A stretch of DNA of 64,000 bases from Paenibacillus tritici. Its GTDB lineage: Bacteria > Bacillota > Bacilli > Paenibacillales > Paenibacillaceae. The stretch covers positions 186,001-250,000 of the forward strand of contig NZ_JABMKX010000007.1 in assembly GCF_013204885.1 (NCBI RefSeq), given 5' to 3'. The notes beneath the pieces are model-generated. The model was not told where the DNA came from. It saw only the letters and a program-made list of their open reading frames with translations, and did no database searches. Below are positions 26,954-35,884 of the stretch, piece by piece. Numbering within the stretch: position 1 is the first letter of the stretch; every line of letters starts with the position of its first letter. Both the position numbers and the translations under genes were made by a program.

Positions 26954-27624
26954 GATCTTCCGGCTCCCCCCTTCTCCTGAACCATATATTCCCATTCCCA
27001 TTGATTGCACAATACAAACAAGATAAAGCGCTTCTCCCGGGAGCTCGTATGGAAAGACAGCTTCTCGTAGAGTTGTCTGGCACGCAGATTGCCGGACGAC
27101 ACGTGCAGGCTAAGACGATCCAGTTGCGGATCGGTATCGACAACATGCCGGGCCCACTGTATCAGGAGTCTTCCTATGCCCTTGCCTTGCTGGTCTGAAT
27201 GGACTGCCAGGTCAGCAATATAACATTCCCCCGCCTCCGGTTCATGATCAAGTACGTGGAGGCCGATCAACATCTGGATCATGCGCCAATTGCCGAACAG
27301 ACTGACTATTTCCGCCAGCGGAATTTTTTGCGTTGGGGTGAGGGCGTTCAGCATGGGTTTTCGTTTGATCGCAATGCTGCCAATGACCTCCCCCTCCTGG
27401 AGGGCGACCATCCTTTGAGTGAACGGCTCTGCCGGAACGTATTGGAGCAGCTTTTCAAAATGCGGAGCTAGATCACCCCCGCCCAGTTCAGTCCTTCGGC
27501 TGAATTTCCCATGAAACGCTTGAGCCAGCAGCCGTCCGACCGGCCGATTATACTTGGCGTCCATAGACTCGATGGTTATTGGCGCTGTACTTATAGGGGC
27601 TGTAATTATAGGGGCTGTGCTCAT
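26947..27624 (-). CDS. GNAT acetyltransferase with repetitive N-terminus
   Basis: Acetyltransferase of 225 residues; the acetyl-CoA loop QQGKGIGRLLIQWA and the following LSLHVSSGNLRARQLYEKLSF are typical of GNAT proteins. Its ATG overlaps the MerR gene stop (ATGA). The first 17 residues are a tandem repeat (TAPI, STAPI, TAPITIES) encoded by three 15-base units, probably a recent slippage expansion and of no catalytic role. It is the second gene of the MerR operon and probably modifies the compound sensed by the MerR protein. Confidence 0.88.
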   Translation of the reverse strand: MSTAPIITAPISTAPITIESMDAKYNRPVGRLLAQAFHGKFSRRTELGGGDLAPHFEKLLQYVPAEPFTQRMVALQEGEVIGSIAIKRKPMLNALTPTQKIPLAEIVSLFGNWRMIQMLIGLHVLDHEPEAGECYIADLAVHSDQQGKGIGRLLIQWARHVVDTDPQLDRLSLHVSSGNLRARQLYEKLSFHTSSREKRFILFVLCNQWEWEYMVQEKGGAGRSC

Positions 27625-28406
27625 ACGGAATACCTCCCTTCCCCTGGTGCACCCGGCCCTATGCAGGCCCTCAGCTCATAATGCAGCTTGCCTGGAACGA
27701 ACAGGGATAAATACGATCGTTCAATAACCACCAGAGGTCCGGTTAGGGGGATGGATTGTATAGCCGCATATTCGGCGAATCGTCCGACTTGCCCTTCCAG
27801 CTCCTCTTCTTGAACCACACATTGCAGCGTCAGGTACTCCCCTTCCGGTAAGGTTACATCGCCTGGGCTAGGCGTCTCCAGATATAAGGTCACAGCGCCC
27901 GGCTCATCTGCCACATAATAAATATCCGATTCAAACAAGTCTGGAATCCCTATGGCCTGTTCAGCCAGTAGCGCCGCACTAAGCTTCACATGTGAATCCA
28001 GCTTCATAATCCGTGCCAGAGATGCGGACTTCAGCTTCTGGATGTGGAAGGAATCCGGCTGAGCACTGTAGCTTTGTTGTTCCTGTAGCATCTTAAGGAT
28101 GAAGTGCCGAAGCCCCTCCAGGCGCAGCAGTTCCTTCTCGATCCCCTGTAAGGACTCCTCCAGCAGCTTGCCATGCTGCTCTGCCGTATAACTCATGCAT
28201 TCATGAATGGATTGAACGGGTACCTCCAGCTTGCGGAGCAGCAGGATATGCGCTAACTGGTACACTTGCTCCATGCCATACATCCTGTACTGATTCTCGC
28301 CGGTATAAGCAGGCTGAAGCACCCCTTTTTCTTCAAAATACCGGATTTGGTGAACCGACACATTCATCAGCTTGGCTAGTTCACTAATTGTAATTTCACT
28401 TCTCAT
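27621..28406 (-). CDS. MerR-family regulator with C-terminal effector domain
   Basis: Regulator of about 261 residues. The MerR HTH is ISELAKLMNVSVHQIRYFEE with QYRMYGMEQVYQL; a coiled coil (about 75-115) and a ~130-residue ligand domain follow, as in multidrug-sensing BmrR/BltR proteins. The ATG at 28406 has GGGGAG 8 bases upstream, and the open frame to 28415 (GTG) is too close to that site. Its own promoter carries a dyad in a 19-base spacer (28444-28474), the hallmark of MerR control. It leads an operon with an acetyltransferase and a hydrolase. Confidence 0.9.
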   Translation of the reverse strand: MRSEITISELAKLMNVSVHQIRYFEEKGVLQPAYTGENQYRMYGMEQVYQLAHILLLRKLEVPVQSIHECMSYTAEQHGKLLEESLQGIEKELLRLEGLRHFILKMLQEQQSYSAQPDSFHIQKLKSASLARIMKLDSHVKLSAALLAEQAIGIPDLFESDIYYVADEPGAVTLYLETPSPGDVTLPEGEYLTLQCVVQEEELEGQVGRFAEYAAIQSIPLTGPLVVIERSYLSLFVPGKLHYELRACIGPGAPGEGRYSV

Positions 28407-28443
28407 CGCGATCACTCCCCGGGATACGGCTTGGAATATCTCT

Positions 28444-28474
28444 ACGATACACCCTAGGTCTGACCTAAGGTCAA
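28444..28474 (-). promoter_or_regulatory. MerR-type promoter with 19-base spacer
   Basis: On the minus strand TTGACC (28469-28474) and TATCGT (28444-28449) are 19 bases apart. The spacer holds the dyad TAGGT-CTG-ACCTA (28455-28467). MerR proteins act on just such over-long spacers. The -35 and dyad lie in the last codons of the LysR gene, whose stop is at 28454-28456. Confidence 0.7.
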
Positions 28475-29356
28475 GGGGCTCAGCTCCCGGGTCACCTTCA
28501 AAAAAGCCTTAATCGCCGGCGAGAGCCATTTCTCTTCATGCCAGAACACTTGGGTCGCAAACGTAGTAGCCGTCAGATCCCAGGGCAATAAGACCAGCTC
28601 GCCCCGGTTCAACTCCTCCCTCACGGCCATTTCAGGCAAGATGGCAATACCCATTCCCAGCATCGCACATTGTTTAATCGCCTCAGCGCTGTGGAACTCC
28701 AGTTCGGTGATTCCCCCCATGCCCTGCTGCGACAGGCTCCGCTCAAAAAACATGCGGTAGGAGCAGCCCCGCTCCGTCAATAAAAAGGTCTCGCCATTAA
28801 AATCCTCAACAGCCAGTGCAGCACGCGCCGCCAAGGGATGCGTGGGAGCCGCCAGGATGCAAAAGGGCTCATCTATTATTTTCTCTCCGCAGAACCCTGC
28901 CTCGCCCTTCACTTCATCCAGCATGAAGATAATATCCACATCCCCCTCGCGCAGGCTCTGCTTAAGGCTCGCACTCACCAGCGGCTGAAAGATCAGCCGG
29001 ACTGCCGGGTACATCGTGCGAAACTGGTGCAATACCGCCGGCAGCCGGTACGTACACAACGTCTCATCGGCACTTATCACGATCGTTCCTGTCAATTCAC
29101 CGGATTGCTTGACGGCATGCTGGGCTTCCTCCACCATACACAATATGTTATCTGCATAGCGCAGGAACGTTCTCCCTGCATCGGTCAGCGTTACACTTTT
29201 GCCTAACCGGTCCACCAGCATTACCCCTAATTCTTCCTCTAACGCCTTAATCTGCATCGTAACGGTGGAGGGGACATAATTCTGCGCTTCGGCAGCTTTG
29301 GTGAAGTTCAGCGTAGAAGCAAGCGTATAAAAGGTCTTCAGTTGGCGCAATTCCAT
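28454..29356 (-). CDS. LysR-family transcriptional regulator
   Basis: Regulator of about 300 residues: N-terminal winged helix (LRQLKTFYTLASTLNFTKAAE, VPSTVTMQIKALEEELG) and a two-lobed effector-binding domain from about residue 90. The start at 29356 has GGAG 9 bases upstream. It is divergent from the MFS gene at 29472, with which it shares the region of the dyad at 29384-29400, so it probably controls that efflux gene and itself. The gene end carries the promoter of the MerR gene. Confidence 0.92.
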   Translation of the reverse strand: MELRQLKTFYTLASTLNFTKAAEAQNYVPSTVTMQIKALEEELGVMLVDRLGKSVTLTDAGRTFLRYADNILCMVEEAQHAVKQSGELTGTIVISADETLCTYRLPAVLHQFRTMYPAVRLIFQPLVSASLKQSLREGDVDIIFMLDEVKGEAGFCGEKIIDEPFCILAAPTHPLAARAALAVEDFNGETFLLTERGCSYRMFFERSLSQQGMGGITELEFHSAEAIKQCAMLGMGIAILPEMAVREELNRGELVLLPWDLTATTFATQVFWHEEKWLSPAIKAFLKVTRELSPLTLGQT

Positions 29357-29383
29357 CACATTCCGCTCCTTCATTCAAAAAAA

Positions 29384-29439
29384 ATGAACGTTATATTCAT
29401 AAACGTTTCTTTGACTTAAACATAGCAGCATCGTAGAGT
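29384..29439 (+). promoter_or_regulatory. promoter of the MFS gene with LysR-type dyad
   Basis: TTGACT (29411-29416) and TAGAGT (29434-29439) are 17 bases apart on the plus strand. Just upstream are the dyad ATGAA-N7-TTCAT (29384-29400) and two AACGTT hexamers 15 bases apart (29387 and 29402). This is where a LysR activator would bind. Confidence 0.6.
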
Positions 29440-29471
29440 GATGACAAGAACGGTGATGAGGAGCGATTGAA

Positions 29472-30641
29472 TTGAGAAATAAGTTATTGATCTATGTTAT
29501 GGCCTTGGCCGTTTTTCTAATCGGAACCATTGAATACATTATTACAGGCGTCATCGAGATGATGGCGGTGGACCTTAACGTAACTACTTCCGAGGTAGGG
29601 CTGATGGTGACCGTATTTGCTCTGTCCGCAGCCATTGTCGCTCCGGTGCTAATTGCCTTAACCATTCATATGGACCGCAAGAAGCTGCTGGTGACTGCCC
29701 TTTGTGTGTTTATTGCCAGCAACGGGCTGATGCTCCTTAACCTGTCTTATGAGCTGCTGCTTGCGGTACGGATCATTCAAGGAGCTAGCGGAGGTATCGC
29801 TACGGTTGTAGCCATGGCAGTAGCGACACGGCTGGTCGAGCCGGAAAGAAGGGGCAATGCCATCGGCATTATTCTAATGGGGCTCAGCAGCTCCTTGGTG
29901 CTGGGTGTTCCGGCGGGCACCTTTTTTAGCGAGAGGTTTGGATGGAGGGTCCTGTTTATTGTGATCGGTATCCTGAGCCTTCTTCCCCTGATGATTATCT
30001 CCAGGAAGATTCCTGCCATACAAGAAGATAAGACCGTCTCCCTCAGGATGCAGCTCGCGGTGCTGAAGGATTCAAGAATTGTAACCGCCTTGGCGATCAC
30101 CTTATTCTATGTCGGGGGTTACTCTACGCTCTTCACTTACATTACCCCTTACTTACAGGCAGCATCCTCGATGTCTATTACCGAAATTAGCGGGGTGCTA
30201 TTCCTGGCGGGAATATGCAGCTTCATGGGGTCCAAAGTGGGCGGACAATTGGCAGATACCAAGGGATCACAATTCACCATTTGGGCAGGACTTCTGCTAC
30301 AGGGAGCATCGCTCCTGTTATTCACTCTGGCGGGTGTCCATATCCTTGTGCTTATCCTGGTATTGATGATCTTCATGCTAGCAACCTGGAGCATTTCCCC
30401 TGCACAGCAGCTCTTACTGGTCACTCTGGTACCCCGGAATCCGGACATTGCCCTGAGCGTAAACACCTCGTTCATCCAATTCGGCTTTGCGCTGGGATCT
30501 TTATTAGGCGGGCTTGTCATCAGCCGCACCTCTGTACTGAATTTGAATTGGGTAGGTCTTGCTGCTGTAGGTGCGGCTCTGGTTCTTGCCGCCTTCCTGT
30601 TCAGCAGGAAGAGCAAGGCGGCTGCCAGCTCCCTCCGGTAA
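29472..30641 (+). CDS. MFS transporter, DHA1-type efflux pump
   Basis: Twelve-helix major facilitator protein of 389 residues, resembling drug:proton antiporters such as the AraJ/YdhP group. The loop between helices 2 and 3 (HMDRKKLLVTALCVFI) and the motif RIIQGASGG fit the family. Start is TTG at 29472 with GAGGAG 8 bases upstream. It is divergent from the LysR regulator and ends before a bidirectional terminator. Substrate unknown. Confidence 0.9.
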   Translation: MRNKLLIYVMALAVFLIGTIEYIITGVIEMMAVDLNVTTSEVGLMVTVFALSAAIVAPVLIALTIHMDRKKLLVTALCVFIASNGLMLLNLSYELLLAVRIIQGASGGIATVVAMAVATRLVEPERRGNAIGIILMGLSSSLVLGVPAGTFFSERFGWRVLFIVIGILSLLPLMIISRKIPAIQEDKTVSLRMQLAVLKDSRIVTALAITLFYVGGYSTLFTYITPYLQAASSMSITEISGVLFLAGICSFMGSKVGGQLADTKGSQFTIWAGLLLQGASLLLFTLAGVHILVLILVLMIFMLATWSISPAQQLLLVTLVPRNPDIALSVNTSFIQFGFALGSLLGGLVISRTSVLNLNWVGLAAVGAALVLAAFLFSRKSKAAASSLR

Positions 30642-30667
30642 CCCTGAATGCTGTTACAGACAAACAT

Positions 30668-30693
30668 AAAGGCCATCCCTTGGGATGGCCTTT
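30668..30693. terminator. bidirectional terminator
   Basis: Perfect 12-base stem AAAGGCCATCCC/GGGATGGCCTTT with a TT loop, between the convergent MFS and mqo genes (mqo stops at 30696). Confidence 0.75.
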
Positions 30694-30695
30694 AG

Positions 30696-32219
30696 CTATA
30701 TATGATTGACTGCAATCGGCTGCCCATGCCCCCCTGGCCCGTTAATAAGGCCCAGCGTTTGCGCTGCTGAAGTATGGATTTCGTGCAAAAGCTTCGGATT
30801 GGCCGACAGGGACATGCCATAGGACGGAATCATCTGTTTGATCTTCGGCTCCCAGTCCTTAACCTGCTGCGGGAAGCATTTGCCGATCACCTCCAGCATG
30901 ACGGAGACCGCGGTTGAGGCCCCCGGAGAAGCGCCAAGCAAGGCCGCTATCGAACCGTCGGCACTGCTGATCACTTCCGTCCCGAATTGAAGCATCCCTT
31001 TACCGGCAGCCGTATCCTTAATAATCTGCACACGCTGGCCTGCCACCACCAGCTCCCAATCCTCGCTGTTCGCGTTCGGGACGAACTCCCGCAAGGCTTC
31101 CATGCGCTGCTCTTTGGACAACATGACCTGCCCGATCAGATATTTGGTCAATGACAGGTTCTTGGCTCCTGCCGCAAGCATCGTGACGAGATTATCCGGC
31201 TTCACGGAAGTAATCAGATCGAACATCGAACCGAATTTCAGGAACTTGGGCGAGAAGCCCGCAAACGGCCCGAAGAACAACGATTCCTGGTTCTCAATCA
31301 CTCTGGTATCCAGATGCGGTACAGACATCGGAGGCGCGCCCACCGCTGCTTTACCGTACACTTTGGCATGATGCTGCGCTACAATATCCGGCTTCTTGCA
31401 TACCATGAACAGTCCGCTGACCGGAAATCCGCCGATCGCCTTGCCTTCCGGAATACCGGATTTCTGCAGCAGATGCAGACTTCCTCCCCCGCCCCCGATG
31501 AAGACGAACTTAGCTGTATGGCGCTCTGCCTGGCCGCTCGTAAGATTACGCACCTTAAGCTCCCATGAGCCGTCACTGGTGCGCTTCAGGTCATCCACCT
31601 GATGATTATATCTGATATCGGTGTTGTTGTTCTTCAAGTGGTCGAACATCATGCGGGTCAGCGCACCGAAGTTAACATCTGTTCCCGAGTCGATTCTTGT
31701 GGCCGCTATCGGCTGGTCCAGTGTCCGGTTCTTCATCATCAGCGGAATCCATTCCATCAGCCGCCTTGGATCATCGGAGAATTCCATGCCCTGGAACAGC
31801 GGGCTATTTGAAAGCGCTTCAAATCTTTTTTGTAAAAACGTTACGTCCTTCTGCCCTTCTACAAAGCTCATATGCGGTACAGGTACAATAAAATCCTGTG
31901 GATTGCGTATTCGTTTCTGGCTTACCAGATAGGACCAGAACTGCTTGGAGAACTGATATTCCTCATTCACCTTAATAGCCTTGCTAATATCAATAGATCC
32001 GTCGGGTTGCTCCGTGGTGTAGTTAAGCTCACATAAGGAAGAATGCCCCGTTCCCGCATTGTTCCATTCATTGGAGCTTTCCTCCCCGGCACCCGCACGA
32101 CGCTCAAACACAGTTATTTTCCATTCAGGAGCTAATTCCTTCAGCAGTGAACCAAGTGTTGCACTCATGATTCCGGCACCAATTAAAATAATATCTGTTT
32201 TCGTTTGTTGGTTGCTCAT
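30696..32219 (-). CDS. mqo: malate:quinone oxidoreductase
   Basis: FAD-dependent membrane-associated dehydrogenase that oxidises malate to oxaloacetate and passes electrons to quinone. The protein has 507 residues, the normal size. The FAD-binding motif [17 protein letters not shown] is at residues ~12-28; [18 protein letters not shown] follows, and the second conserved block [16 protein letters not shown] lies in the last fifth. AAGGA lies before the ATG. It stands alone with a terminator downstream. It provides a bypass to NAD-linked malate dehydrogenase in the TCA cycle. Confidence 0.96.
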   Translation of the reverse strand: MSNQQTKTDIILIGAGIMSATLGSLLKELAPEWKITVFERRAGAGEESSNEWNNAGTGHSSLCELNYTTEQPDGSIDISKAIKVNEEYQFSKQFWSYLVSQKRIRNPQDFIVPVPHMSFVEGQKDVTFLQKRFEALSNSPLFQGMEFSDDPRRLMEWIPLMMKNRTLDQPIAATRIDSGTDVNFGALTRMMFDHLKNNNTDIRYNHQVDDLKRTSDGSWELKVRNLTSGQAERHTAKFVFIGGGGGSLHLLQKSGIPEGKAIGGFPVSGLFMVCKKPDIVAQHHAKVYGKAAVGAPPMSVPHLDTRVIENQESLFFGPFAGFSPKFLKFGSMFDLITSVKPDNLVTMLAAGAKNLSLTKYLIGQVMLSKEQRMEALREFVPNANSEDWELVVAGQRVQIIKDTAAGKGMLQFGTEVISSADGSIAALLGASPGASTAVSVMLEVIGKCFPQQVKDWEPKIKQMIPSYGMSLSANPKLLHEIHTSAAQTLGLINGPGGHGQPIAVNHI

Positions 32220-32395
32220 ATTCTACCGTCCTTCTACCCTACGATTTGCAGGAAGGATGCAGGCACTCCTGCTCAGGTGCCATAGCAAGCCAGCGCGGAC
32301 CTAGTCACACACCGTTTTGGATCAATCCTGCTCCTAGTGTATCACTATTGGATATAAATTTTAAGATTTATTCTTAATTTTTATAAACATTTTAA

Positions 32396-33604
32396 TCAAT
32401 AATGGCGGGCGGCATCGAACCAGCGTTGCGCCATTTCCTCTGTTATAGGCTGACTCAGCCCATGAGCGGACTGGCTAATCTGCCAAACGGCTTCGCCGAG
32501 GTCTTCTCTCTCGGTAGTCTCAATGCCCTTGAGCGAATTGAAGCGCATGGTGAATCTGGTAATCACTTCCTCCGCATCCGTAAAACTGCGGACCTCCGCC
32601 CAAGCTGTCTGCGCCTCATCGTAGGCTTCGTTAGCCAATTTGGCCAATCGTTTCGGCCAGGCCGAGAACGGGCGGCCATATTCGTTCATCCACCACTCCG
32701 GCTTCCGCAGCTTGCTCACGGATGCGAAGTCGTCCCAGGGGCGGGCCTTGGCACGCGCTTTCATCTGTTGTCTTAGGCGCTTCCCCCCGGCCTCTTCCAC
32801 ATTGTAGGCAATGAACCGGTCAAGCAGCGGCCACGAATCAAGGCCCGGCAGCTCCACCAGATCAGGCATGAAGCGCAGCTCCAGATTCGTGAGCCCTGTA
32901 TGGCGGGCGAGAGAACCGAGATCGCAGAAGCTGCCCCACAGGCTGAGGGATTGAAGGTTCGGGAACCGATCCAGACTCCCCAGTGAGACAGGCTGACCCA
33001 GCGGCGGGCTATGCAGCGTCAAGTCCGTCGCCCCGTGCAGCTTACCAAGGTCTGGCAGACTGAAGGGGGGATCACTCTTGCGCCTGCTGGTATGCGGCAC
33101 CAAGGTTAAGGAAGACGGCAGAGTGCCGGTAACCGAGATGCGTGACAGGTCGCCGGACAAGCCCAGGCGGCACGGGCGCTGCGGAAGCGTCAGGCTTAAG
33201 AACCCGCCCGGCTGCGGGCCGAGCTCGATATGCAGGCCGTGCACAATAGACAGGCTGGCGTCTACTACCGTATCTGCCGCCAGGACCGGAATCCAGGTCG
33301 CCTCTTCAAGGGGACGGTGCTGTGCCCATTCCAGGAACCCGGCGTCCTCGCCTGTATAACGCAAATAGCGCGGCCAGGGTGAGCCCGCCGGGGTGGCGAA
33401 GGCTTCAAATACGGGCCAGTTGATGACCGCATCTGGGGCAACATGAAGCTCAGCCTTATTCCCTAAGCCCGGCGGTCCGATAGATAAGCTGCCGACACCG
33501 GGCCGGGTAACCAGCGTGTGGCTGCGGGGACCTGTCAGGTCAATGACATAATCGCCGGGTTCTGTAATCGGAGCTGAACGGGGCGCTTGGTTATCCTCTG
33601 GCAT
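32396..33604 (-). CDS. leucine-rich-repeat-like protein, unknown
   Basis: Protein of about 402 residues, not recognised as a named family. Residues ~170-270 form short leucine-rich units (LPDLGKLHGATDLTLHSPPL, FPNLQSLSLWGSF, HTGLTNLELRFMPDLVELP), typical of an LRR-like binding surface. The C-terminal ~120 residues are Arg/Lys/Trp-rich and helical. It has no signal peptide. The ATG at 33604 is preceded by GAGAGG at a proper distance; a GTG at 33631 is possible. Pro/Gly content and G+C are higher than in its neighbours. It stands as a single gene. Confidence 0.65.
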   Translation of the reverse strand: MPEDNQAPRSAPITEPGDYVIDLTGPRSHTLVTRPGVGSLSIGPPGLGNKAELHVAPDAVINWPVFEAFATPAGSPWPRYLRYTGEDAGFLEWAQHRPLEEATWIPVLAADTVVDASLSIVHGLHIELGPQPGGFLSLTLPQRPCRLGLSGDLSRISVTGTLPSSLTLVPHTSRRKSDPPFSLPDLGKLHGATDLTLHSPPLGQPVSLGSLDRFPNLQSLSLWGSFCDLGSLARHTGLTNLELRFMPDLVELPGLDSWPLLDRFIAYNVEEAGGKRLRQQMKARAKARPWDDFASVSKLRKPEWWMNEYGRPFSAWPKRLAKLANEAYDEAQTAWAEVRSFTDAEEVITRFTMRFNSLKGIETTEREDLGEAVWQISQSAHGLSQPITEEMAQRWFDAARHY

Positions 33605-33762
33605 TACCATCATCCTCTCTTCTTCGTTCACTTAAACATACGATATATTAATTCTCACAGCAACTTTGCTTAACTCATACCTCATCGGAACTGGCACAAA
33701 AAAGAAGCCTGGGCCCTTTCCGGCACAAGCTCCTGTCTCTTCCATATGACAGAGTGCAGTCG

Positions 33763-34311
33763 TTATACTTCCTGTCCTGCATTCGCACCTGCTCTGTACA
33801 TGTTCTCTGCTTCAATCGGATTCTCTTTGGCCGTCACATGTTGCGGAGTAATCCGGCAGACTTGAACGGGCCCGCCGTATACGGCGGAGCGGTATTTATC
33901 TACATGCTGTTTCGACAAGGGACGGTTATGATAGCCGGGAACATATTTATTCATCATTTCCTGAAGGACCCGGGTAGCCTCGTCCAGATCTGTAATCGGC
34001 TCCGCTTGTCCGAATATCATCACGCTCATATAAGCGGTATCTGTTTTGGCAGGCACGGGATTGGTAATGGTTCCGTATTCCTCGCATACCGTGAAGCACA
34101 CCTCTGAATTGGCACTCATCACCTGATTGCGTCTTCCGTCCCCCGCTCCGTGGAAATACAGCTTCCCGTCCATCCATACATAGTTAAGCGGCACCACATA
34201 GGGGAGATTCCCGTCCGCCAACCCCAGAAATCCAATCCTCGCCTGCCGCAAAAATTGTTCTATTCTCACTTCATCTGTACATTCCCTGACCTTATACCGA
34301 ACTGGATTCAT
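33763..34311 (-). CDS. FMN-binding pyridoxamine-5'-phosphate-oxidase-like protein
   Basis: Flavin-binding split-barrel protein of 182 residues (NimA/PNPOx-like). Marks are RIGFLGLADGNLPYVVPLNY and the following KLYFHGAGDGRRNQVMSAN, then CFTVCEEY and MSVMIFGQA. The family reduces or oxidises small compounds with FMN; some members inactivate nitroimidazoles. The start at 34311 has AAGGAG 12 bases upstream. It is divergent from a MocR-type regulator, a frequent pairing in B6-related and oxidase genes. Confidence 0.85.
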   Translation of the reverse strand: MNPVRYKVRECTDEVRIEQFLRQARIGFLGLADGNLPYVVPLNYVWMDGKLYFHGAGDGRRNQVMSANSEVCFTVCEEYGTITNPVPAKTDTAYMSVMIFGQAEPITDLDEATRVLQEMMNKYVPGYHNRPLSKQHVDKYRSAVYGGPVQVCRITPQHVTAKENPIEAENMYRAGANAGQEV

Positions 34312-34362
34312 CTCGAAATCTCTCCTTCTCACGTGTACGTTATTACGGTAGTATATCAGTGA

Positions 34363-34409
34363 ATGGATTGTACTTAAATATCCAAAGATGATGGTTTGGA
34401 GCAATCCAT
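34363..34409. promoter_or_regulatory. candidate MocR operator
   Basis: ATGGATTG (34363-34370) and its exact complement CAATCCAT (34402-34409) are 31 bases apart in the divergent gap between the flavin-protein and MocR genes. MocR regulators bind widely separated half-sites, so this is a plausible site; no direct evidence. Confidence 0.4.
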
Positions 34410-34453
34410 AATTCCTGTTACAGGACTGAATCTACGATTTGGAGGGTTACCCC

Positions 34454-35884
34454 ATGCTGACCGTAAACCGCAAGGACAAGAGCCCGATCTGGCAGCAGCT
34501 GCTGAATCAGGCCATCGAACATATCACAAGTGGACAATGGGCACCGGGTGAGCTGCTGATCCCTTCGCGTGAGCTTGCCCACCTGGTAGGCGTCTCACGC
34601 TCGACCATTCAGATCGTCTATGAGGAACTGCTGAGCAGGGGGTATACCGTTACCTCCCGGCGCGGCGGGACAAGGGTCAACAACTGGAACCGGGTCACGG
34701 AGTCTTCAGCAGCACCCTTGGCAAAGGGTCCCGTACGGCCCGCACTCCCCCTGTTAAATTCAGCTGTCGATCAGCTACATGACTGGTTCGGGGGCATTCA
34801 GCAGCAGGAGGTGGAGATTGATTTCACACCCCATGAGCCTTATCTGGATGGACCCTTTCAGAAAAACTGGCGGCAATCCTTAATTCACGCCTCCACTGCC
34901 ATGAGCTTATCGGATTGGGCCTATGGCAATCCCTATGGCCTCCTGGCCTTACGCCAGCAAATTCAGCGTTATTTGTTACTGGAACGGGGCATCCCGATCG
35001 GGACGAATCAAATTCTGTTAACCTCGGGCGCTCAGCATAGCCTTGATTTGATTGCGCAATCACTTTTGGCTGAAGGAGATACGGTCTCTGTAGAAGACCC
35101 CGGCTTCCCGGCAGCCTGGATGGCCATGAAGTACCGGCGGATGCATGTCGTCCCCGTCCCCGTAGATGAGCAGGGCCTGGTCGTGAGCCAGATCCATCCG
35201 GAGTCCAAGCTGGTCTTCGTGACCCCCTCGCACCAGTGCGCAGTAGGGTCCGTGATGTCTGAGCCGCGCAGGCAGCAATTGCTGCATAAGGCCGTGCAGG
35301 AGCAGTTGTGGATCATTGAGGATGATTATGACAGTGAATTCCGCTATCGCGGAGAGCCGCTGCCGACACTCTTCAGCCAGGCGGCGAATAACACCTTGTA
35401 CCTGATGAGCTTCTCCAAAATGATTGCCCCCGGCATTCGGCTATCCGCGATCGTGGGATCGGCCGAGGCCATCGCCCAGCTTGCCCGTGTACAGGAGCTG
35501 ACGTACCGTCATCTTCCCGTTATGGACCAGCTCACCCTGACCCACTTCATCAAGAACGGGCATTTCATGCGCCATATGAGAAGAGTCCGCAATGTCTACC
35601 GCCGGAGACATGAAGCCATAACCAAGGCTATCACGGCCAGCGGTTTAGGGGAGCGGTTCACCTTAAGCGGTGCCGAGACAGGACTGCATGTATTGCTTGA
35701 AGCAGAAGCATCCTACAACGAAGAAGCCGTAACCCGGCTAGCCCTGCAACAGGGAATACGTATATACCCTCTCGGGCCTTACTGTCTGGAGAGCCGCCGG
35801 AAGGGATGGGTGCTTGGGTTTGCCAAAGTGGATGAAGCCTCCATTGCACAGGGTATTCACCGTCTGGCCGGGCTGATCTTATAG
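34454..35884 (+). CDS. MocR/PdxR-family regulator with aminotransferase domain
   Basis: PLP-dependent regulator of about 476 residues: GntR-type winged helix (SPIWQQLLNQAIEHITSGQW, GVSRSTIQIVYEELLSRGY) joined by a linker to a class I aminotransferase fold (from ~110) with the PLP lysine in LMSFSKMIAPGIRLSAI. ATG at 34454 follows GGAGGG by 7 bases; a TTG at 34439 would lie before that site. It is divergent from the flavin-binding oxidase-like gene, its probable target. The 3' end overlaps the convergent MFS gene by 6 bases. Confidence 0.93.
   Translation: MLTVNRKDKSPIWQQLLNQAIEHITSGQWAPGELLIPSRELAHLVGVSRSTIQIVYEELLSRGYTVTSRRGGTRVNNWNRVTESSAAPLAKGPVRPALPLLNSAVDQLHDWFGGIQQQEVEIDFTPHEPYLDGPFQKNWRQSLIHASTAMSLSDWAYGNPYGLLALRQQIQRYLLLERGIPIGTNQILLTSGAQHSLDLIAQSLLAEGDTVSVEDPGFPAAWMAMKYRRMHVVPVPVDEQGLVVSQIHPESKLVFVTPSHQCAVGSVMSEPRRQQLLHKAVQEQLWIIEDDYDSEFRYRGEPLPTLFSQAANNTLYLMSFSKMIAPGIRLSAIVGSAEAIAQLARVQELTYRHLPVMDQLTLTHFIKNGHFMRHMRRVRNVYRRRHEAITKAITASGLGERFTLSGAETGLHVLLEAEASYNEEAVTRLALQQGIRIYPLGPYCLESRRKGWVLGFAKVDEASIAQGIHRLAGLIL

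Noticed and set aside
31805..31825. TTGAAAGCGCTTCAA, resembling a catabolite-repression (cre) site
   Set aside because: It lies inside the mqo coding sequence and misses the consensus; a similar match at about 40246 is in the epimerase gene.
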